Source: VGJW01 sp035286125 (GTDB lineage Bacteria; Cyanobacteriota; Sericytochromatia; S15B-MN24; VGJW01). From it: DNA of 64,000 nucleotides. The stretch covers positions 1 through 64,000 of the forward strand of contig JAYKIS010000075.1 in NCBI GenBank assembly GCA_035286125.1. Direction: 5' to 3'. Position 1 is the stretch's first letter; every line of letters begins with the position of its first letter. The notes under the pieces are model-generated. The model was not told where the DNA came from. It searched no databases and saw only the letters and a list, made by a program, of their open reading frames with translations. The position numbers and the translations under genes were made by a program. Positions 59,348-64,000 of the stretch are shown one piece after another.

Positions 59348-60643
59348 GTGACGGCCATCGGCGAGGAGAAGACCGAGCCCGCGACCGACCACAAGCGCCA
59401 GGAGGCGCGCGAGCGCGGTCAGGTCCTGAAGAGCCAGGACGTCATCATCGCCGTCCTGCTCTTTGCCGTCGCCTACAGCCTGGGAGCGCTGGGCGGCTTC
59501 TGGTACAAGACGCTCTACGGCTTCATTCTTGAGACGATCGAGTCCGTCCCTTCCCACACCGGCCTGGAATTCAACCTGGCCATGCGCCTCGTGGGCAAGT
59601 CCCTGATCGTCATCTTCATGTGCACGGCGCCCGTCGCGGCCATCGCCTTTCTGATGACGTGGCTGGCCAACTTGCTTCAGGTCGGTGTCCTGTTCACGAC
59701 CAAGCCCTTGTCCTTCGAGGAGGGGATCAAGAAACTCAATCCCATTGCGGGCTTCAAGAAGATCTTCTCGATGAAGCAGGTGATTGAGGTCATCAAGGCC
59801 TTCGTCAAGATCATCGTCATCGGCTGGGTCATCTACGGAGTAATTCGTGATGCGCTGGGCGTCATCCTGCGGTCGACGGAGATGCATCCAGCGGGCGCCC
59901 TCGGCTTCGCCGGGTCGCTGATCGAGGCCATCGGCAAGAAAGTGGCGCTGGCGATGGTCCTGATCGCGGTGCTCGACTACTTTCTGCAGCGCTGGCAGTA
60001 CGAGAAGTCGCTGCGCATGAGCCACAAGGAAATCAAGGAGGAGTACAAGAAGCTCGAGGGCGACCCGCTGGTCAAGGCACGGCAGCGGCAGAAGCAGATG
60101 GAGATGGCCATGAGCGCCATGCGCGGGAATGTCGAGATGGCCGATGTCGTCATCACGAACCCGACCCACCTCGCGGTCGCCCTGGCCTACAAGCCCACGC
60201 AGGGCATCCGGACCCCGAAGGTGGTGGCCAAGGGCCAGGACCGTGCCGCGCTCGAGATTCGCCGCATCGCGCAGGAAAACTTCATCCTGGTGGTCGAGGA
60301 CATCGACGTGGCGCGTACCCTCTATGGCCAGGTCAAGGTCGATCAGGATATCCCGCCCGAGCTCTTTCAGGCCGTTGCCAAGATCATCGCGATGCTCTTC
60401 AAGGGTCGCCGCAGGCCAGGACCGGCGCGTCCCGGGGCCCCCCCCCCACCTCCCGCGCCGACGGCGGTCGATTTCCTGGGGGTCGGTCCCCGGCTCGATG
60501 AAGCCGAGGTGGCCGCCATGGCCGAGCAGGCCCGACTGGAGCTGGAGCGTATGGCGCGCCTTGAGGCGGATACCGAGGCCGTGTCAGAACGTGATGACGA
60601 CGGTTTCCCCGGGCCTCCGTCGACCGCTGGTCCGCCGGTGTGA
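59348..60643 (+). CDS. flhB: Flagellar export apparatus protein FlhB
   Basis: Export-gate protein of 431 residues from the FlhB/SctU family, which switches substrate class in type III export. It has the conserved N-terminus EKTEPATDHKRQEARERGQV, four membrane helices and the autocleavage site NPTH in ITNPTHLAVALAY. QDIPPELFQAVAKI fits FlhB better than the virulence type. The C-terminus is extended by about 70 Pro/Ala- and then acid-rich residues. The start is uncertain: GTG 59348 has a purine-rich site too close, and TTG 59327 is the alternative. No other flagellar-export genes are adjacent. Confidence 0.9.
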   Translation: MTAIGEEKTEPATDHKRQEARERGQVLKSQDVIIAVLLFAVAYSLGALGGFWYKTLYGFILETIESVPSHTGLEFNLAMRLVGKSLIVIFMCTAPVAAIAFLMTWLANLLQVGVLFTTKPLSFEEGIKKLNPIAGFKKIFSMKQVIEVIKAFVKIIVIGWVIYGVIRDALGVILRSTEMHPAGALGFAGSLIEAIGKKVALAMVLIAVLDYFLQRWQYEKSLRMSHKEIKEEYKKLEGDPLVKARQRQKQMEMAMSAMRGNVEMADVVITNPTHLAVALAYKPTQGIRTPKVVAKGQDRAALEIRRIAQENFILVVEDIDVARTLYGQVKVDQDIPPELFQAVAKIIAMLFKGRRRPGPARPGAPPPPPAPTAVDFLGVGPRLDEAEVAAMAEQARLELERMARLEADTEAVSERDDDGFPGPPSTAGPPV

Positions 60644-60654
60644 GGCGGTGGGTC

Positions 60655-60681
60655 GGGGGGTAGGGAACCCCTAACCCCTCC
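60655..60681 (+). terminator. GC-rich hairpin after flhB
   Basis: GGGGGGTAGGG pairs, with one bulge, with CCCCTAACCCC. No strong T-run follows. It may end the flhB transcript before the TPR gene at 60719. Confidence 0.35.
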
Positions 60682-60718
60682 GGTTCGTCATCGGGGGGAG
60701 CGGTGGAGGGTTCCAACG

Positions 60719-61843
60719 ATGCACCTGATGCGCAAGTCGCTGTTGTCCGCCTTGCTGGCCGCCGGGATGGGCCTGTCCGCGACGGCGCCTGCCTGGGCCG
60801 GCCAACTTGCCGATGCCCGGCGGCATCTCGAACGCGAGGACTACCGGCGTGCCATCGAGGTCCTTTCCGAGTACACGCAGAAGTTTCCCAACGAGCCCCG
60901 GGGCTGGGCCTTGCTCGCCGACTGCTACCAGAGCATCTTCCCGCCCATGGTCTCCGAGGCAGAGAACGCCCTGAACCGCAAGGCGGCCGCCGGGAACAAG
61001 CGTAGCGCCATCTTCCAGAACTTCCAGAAGCTCGAGCCTTCGGCGCTCTATCAGAAGATGATCAAGGATGATCCCGAGGATCCCGTGGCCAATCTTCTGC
61101 TGGCGATTGCCCTTGTCGTCAACGATCGCGATGGCAATCGTGCCCGGACGCAGCTCGAGCGATTCCTCGAGCTCGGGTCGACCTCGTCGGACCTGGCAGA
61201 CGCCTCGTTGGGCGCCCAGGGCCTTGTCTACACGGCCACCAAGCAGTGGGATGAGGCAAGGGCGGCCTACGAGCGCCTGAAGCAGCGCACGGGCAGTACC
61301 TTCGCGATGGTCAAGCTGCGTGAAGTCAGTCGTCTCGAGGCCGAGGACCGTGATGCCCGGGATGCTGCGGCCAACGATCCTGCCCGGGTGGCCGAACGGC
61401 GGTACATGGAACTGGTCGAGGGTGCCAAGGGCCTGATTGCCGAAGGCAACAGCTCGGGCGCCGTCGAACTGCTCGAAGAGGCCATCAAGCTGCGGCCCGA
61501 GGCCGGCGAGGCCCCGCCCCTTCTGGGCGAGGCGCGCCTCCAGGGCGCCAAGGAGCTTTTCGCCAAGGGCAAGCAACTGACAGACGATGGCAAGTACGCG
61601 CAGGCCTACGGGTTCTTCGATCGCGCCATCCAGCTGGACCCCACCAACGAGGATGCCGTGCTGGGTCTCAAGCACGTCCAGAAGAGCCTGTCGGAGCTGG
61701 AGGGCCCCAAGGTGGTCCGGCGCATCATCAGTGCATCAGAGAGTGTCGACGCGTCAGCCTCGGTGCCGGCTTCGCCCTCGGCTGTCGTGAAGCCGCAGGC
61801 CAAGCCCCCTGCAAAGCCCCCTGCGAAGCCGCCCGTCAAGTAA
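60719..61843 (+). CDS. Exported TPR protein
   Basis: Protein of 374 residues with a signal peptide ending near APAWAG. TPR units are visible (ADARRHLEREDYRRAIEVLS, DEARAAYERLKQRTGS, GNSSGAVELLEEAIKLRPEA, GKYAQAYGFFDRAIQLDPTN). The C-terminus is Ser/Ala-rich and ends in four PPAKPPVK-type repeats. GGAGGG lies eight bases before ATG 60719. It probably assembles or scaffolds a periplasmic complex. A strong terminator follows. Confidence 0.85.
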   Translation: MHLMRKSLLSALLAAGMGLSATAPAWAGQLADARRHLEREDYRRAIEVLSEYTQKFPNEPRGWALLADCYQSIFPPMVSEAENALNRKAAAGNKRSAIFQNFQKLEPSALYQKMIKDDPEDPVANLLLAIALVVNDRDGNRARTQLERFLELGSTSSDLADASLGAQGLVYTATKQWDEARAAYERLKQRTGSTFAMVKLREVSRLEAEDRDARDAAANDPARVAERRYMELVEGAKGLIAEGNSSGAVELLEEAIKLRPEAGEAPPLLGEARLQGAKELFAKGKQLTDDGKYAQAYGFFDRAIQLDPTNEDAVLGLKHVQKSLSELEGPKVVRRIISASESVDASASVPASPSAVVKPQAKPPAKPPAKPPVK

Positions 61844-61854
61844 GCCCAAAGCGT

Positions 61855-61888
61855 CCGGGCCCGGTGACTCCACTGTCACCGGGCCCGG
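61855..61888. terminator. Strong bidirectional hairpin terminator
   Basis: A perfect 14-bp stem, CCGGGCCCGGTGAC with GTCACCGGGCCCGG, around the loop TCCACT. It lies between the stop codons of the TPR gene and ppdK, which converge. Confidence 0.85.
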
Positions 61889-61900
61889 TTGTCTGCATCG

Positions 61901-64000
61901 TCAGCGTTGGTCCGCGGCGGTGCCTTCGGCTTCGATGACGGCGTGGGCCGCGGCAAGCCGGGCGATGGGCACCCGGTAGGGCGAACAGCTCACGTAGTCC
62001 AGACCCAGACCGTGGGCGAAGGCGATTGAGGCGGGATCTCCGCCATGCTCGCCGCAGATGCCCGTCTTCAGGTTCGCCCGAGTGGCCTTGCCGCCTTGCA
62101 TGGCGAACCGCATCAGCTGGCCGACGCCTTCCGTATCCAGAACCTGGAAGGGGTTCACGGGGAGCAGCTTGTTCTCCAGGTAGTGGAACAGGAAGCTGCG
62201 CTCGGCGTCGTCCCTGGAGTAACCCCATGTCATCTGCGTCAGGTCGTTGGTCCCGAAGCTGAAGAACTCGGCGTCCTCGGCCAGCGTGCCCGCGACCAGT
62301 GCGGCACGCGGGACTTCGATCATCGTGCCGAAGAGCACGGGCACGTTCATCCCCCGACGCTCCTGGACCTCGGCTGCGATCTGCTCGAGCTGGGCCTTGG
62401 CAACCTTGAGCTCGGCGGGGTGACCGACCAGCGGGACCATGATCTCGGGCGCGCAGCGCAGGCCTTCCGCCAGGACATCGCAGGCCGCGTCCAGGATGGC
62501 CCGGACCTGCATGGCGTTGATGTCGGGCCTGGTGATGCCGAGGCGGCAGCCGCGAAGGCCCATCATCGGGTTGACCTCGTGCATCGACTCGATCTGGCGC
62601 AGCATGCGCTGCTTCTCGGTGATCTCGTGGGCCGGTGCTCCGACGGACCGCAAGGAAGCCACTTCCTCATGCAGCTTCGTGGCGTTCGGCAGGAACTCGT
62701 GCAGCGGGGGGTCCAGCAGGCGGATGGTGACGGGATAGCCCTGCATGGCCCGGAAGATCCCGACGAAGTCCTGTCGCTGGAAGCCCTCGAGTGTGGCGAG
62801 GGCTGCCTGGCGTTCCTTCTCGGTGGCGCCCAGGATCATCTGCTGTACGACGGGCAAGCGGTCGGGCGCGAAGAACATGTGCTCCGAGCGGCAAAGCCCG
62901 ATGCCCTCGGCCCCGAAGGCCCTGGCGCGCTCGGCATCGTCCGGCGTGTCGGCATTGGCGCGGACGCCCAGCTTCCGGGTCTCGTCGGCCCAGCGCATGA
63001 TCTGCTGGAACTCGGCGCTTGGTTCGGGGGGCAAGGTCGGTACGAGGCCCTTCAGGACCTCACCGGTCTCTCCGTTGATGGACAGGGCATCGCCCTTGTG
63101 CAGCACGGTGCCGTCCGGACACGTCAGCGTTCCGGCCTGGACGTCCACCTGCAGGGCTTCGCAGCCCACGACGCACGGCTTGCCCATGCCGCGGGCGACG
63201 ACGGCGGCGTGGCTGGTGTTGCCCCCCCGGCTCGTCAGCACGCCCTTGGCCGAAATCATGCCGTGGATGTCGTCCGGACAGGTCTCCGGACGGACCAGGA
63301 TGACAGCCTTGCCCTTCTCGGCCCAAGTCACGGCCTCGTCAGGGTCGAACACGATCACGCCGCCGACGGTGCCGGGCGAGGCGGCAAGGCCCGTGGCCAG
63401 GACCTCGGGCGTGTAGCCCGGATCGAGGCGGGGCAGCAACATCTGGATGACGTGCCCGGCATTCAGGCGCCGGATGGCCTCCCGGGGGGTGATCAGGCCT
63501 TCCCGGTACATGTCGTGGGCGATGCGGGCGGCGGCGACGCCCGTGCGCTTCCCGTTGCGGGTCTGAAGCATGTAGAGGCGGCCGCGTTCGATGGTGAACT
63601 CGAGATCCTGCATGTCGCGGTAGTGCGTCTCGAGCATGCGTGCCACCTCGCGCAGCTGGGCGGCCGCCTCGGGGATGGTGGCGTCCAGCTCGTCGATGGG
63701 CCGGGGGGTGCGGATGCCCGCCACCACGTCCTCGCCCTGGGCGTTGGTCAGGAATTCGCCATACAGCCGGGCCTCGCCGGTGTTCGGGTTGCGGGTGAAG
63801 CAGACTCCCGTGGCGGAGTCCTCGCCCATGTTCCCGAAGACCATGGCCTGCACGTTGACGGCCGTGCCCAGGTCGTCGGGAATCCCTTCGTGCCGCCGAT
63901 AGGTGATGGCCCGGTCACTGTTCCAACTGCGGAAGACGGCCTCGATCGCCATCTTGAGCTGCTGCCAGGGGTCCTCGGGGAAGGGAATGCCAAGCTCGCG
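61901..64000 (-). CDS. ppdK: Pyruvate, phosphate dikinase (3' part)
   Basis: PPDK interconverts pyruvate, ATP and phosphate with phosphoenolpyruvate, AMP and pyrophosphate. The visible 699 codons begin inside the ATP-grasp domain (VFRSWNSDRAITYRR, GMGEDSATG-type region) and the frame runs through base 64000, so the 5' end is missing. The central domain has the phospho-His motif GGNTSHAAVVARGMGKPCVVG. The C-terminal barrel has GLCRSEHMFF, GTNDLTQMTWGYSRDD and CGEHGGDP. It converges with the TPR gene. Use in gluconeogenesis or in pyrophosphate-linked glycolysis is possible. Confidence 0.95.
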   Translation of the reverse strand, partial: RELGIPFPEDPWQQLKMAIEAVFRSWNSDRAITYRRHEGIPDDLGTAVNVQAMVFGNMGEDSATGVCFTRNPNTGEARLYGEFLTNAQGEDVVAGIRTPRPIDELDATIPEAAAQLREVARMLETHYRDMQDLEFTIERGRLYMLQTRNGKRTGVAAARIAHDMYREGLITPREAIRRLNAGHVIQMLLPRLDPGYTPEVLATGLAASPGTVGGVIVFDPDEAVTWAEKGKAVILVRPETCPDDIHGMISAKGVLTSRGGNTSHAAVVARGMGKPCVVGCEALQVDVQAGTLTCPDGTVLHKGDALSINGETGEVLKGLVPTLPPEPSAEFQQIMRWADETRKLGVRANADTPDDAERARAFGAEGIGLCRSEHMFFAPDRLPVVQQMILGATEKERQAALATLEGFQRQDFVGIFRAMQGYPVTIRLLDPPLHEFLPNATKLHEEVASLRSVGAPAHEITEKQRMLRQIESMHEVNPMMGLRGCRLGITRPDINAMQVRAILDAACDVLAEGLRCAPEIMVPLVGHPAELKVAKAQLEQIAAEVQERRGMNVPVLFGTMIEVPRAALVAGTLAEDAEFFSFGTNDLTQMTWGYSRDDAERSFLFHYLENKLLPVNPFQVLDTEGVGQLMRFAMQGGKATRANLKTGICGEHGGDPASIAFAHGLGLDYVSCSPYRVPIARLAAAHAVIEAEGTAADQR

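Noticed and set aside
59348..60643. Virulence-type SctU export protein
   Set aside because: The C-terminal sequence after NPTH fits FlhB better, motA and motB are present, and no injectisome genes are in the window.

Overview
The window is strongly GC-rich and densely coded on both strands, with no gap between genes longer than about 225 bases. It looks like the chromosome of a diderm, motile, respiring bacterium. The signs are a TonB-dependent outer-membrane receptor, many lipoproteins with lipobox signals, a MauG-type diheme peroxidase, motor and flagellar-export genes (motB, motA, flhB) and several c-type cytochromes. No insertion sequence, prophage, CRISPR array or replication origin was seen. 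The lineage cannot be fixed from this sequence; a little-sampled deep-branching phylum is my guess, based on the many lipoproteins and secreted proteins of no recognisable family.

Layout. 1-9200: a partial gene, a diheme peroxidase, large lipoproteins and a secreted nucleotidase. 9274-14637: recJ-queC facing motB-motA, followed by an acetyltransferase fused to a cyclic-nucleotide domain. 14690-21520: a sulfur island holding a CsoR-family repressor, a binding protein, a DsrE-like protein, TusA, DsrE2, YeiH, a split YeeE/YedE thiosulfate transporter, the thiosulfate dehydrogenase TsdA and a rhodanese/persulfide dioxygenase fusion. Four inverted repeats of one architecture, TACC-N7-GGTA, lie in front of its transcription units, so the island reads as one regulon. 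21715-23168: two EF-hand lipoproteins that look like tandem duplicates.

23391-28159: a tightly coupled four-gene operon of a TPR protein, an unknown small protein, a BrxD-like ATPase and a BrxHI/Lhr-like helicase, without the BREX methyltransferase or alkaline-phosphatase genes. This is the best candidate for an undescribed system. 28176-34969: hemJ, a soluble M48 peptidase, an aldo/keto reductase, AlkB, a DUF4258 protein, an EF-hand hydrolase lipoprotein, a nitroreductase and an RTX-type calcium-binding protein. The peptidase and the calcium-binding protein share an upstream motif.

34983-42377 is a minus-strand block: an unknown protein, a cobalamin-binding-type radical SAM enzyme, a YD-repeat protein and a small ORF, then a cobalamin riboswitch leading into a BtuB-like receptor and a beta-propeller lipoprotein, which suggests B12 capture like the Bacteroides BtuB/BtuG pair. 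42521-53558: an FAH-family hydrolase with an unknown partner, then a minus-strand run including SelO, DUF2330 and an RnfD-like protein, a 2-oxoglutarate oxygenase and a cytochrome lipoprotein. 53630-64000: msrA, tRNA-Leu(CAA), an alpha/beta hydrolase, a WYL-like regulator, a AAA ATPase, xerD, flhB, a TPR protein and the 3' part of ppdK, which runs off the window end.
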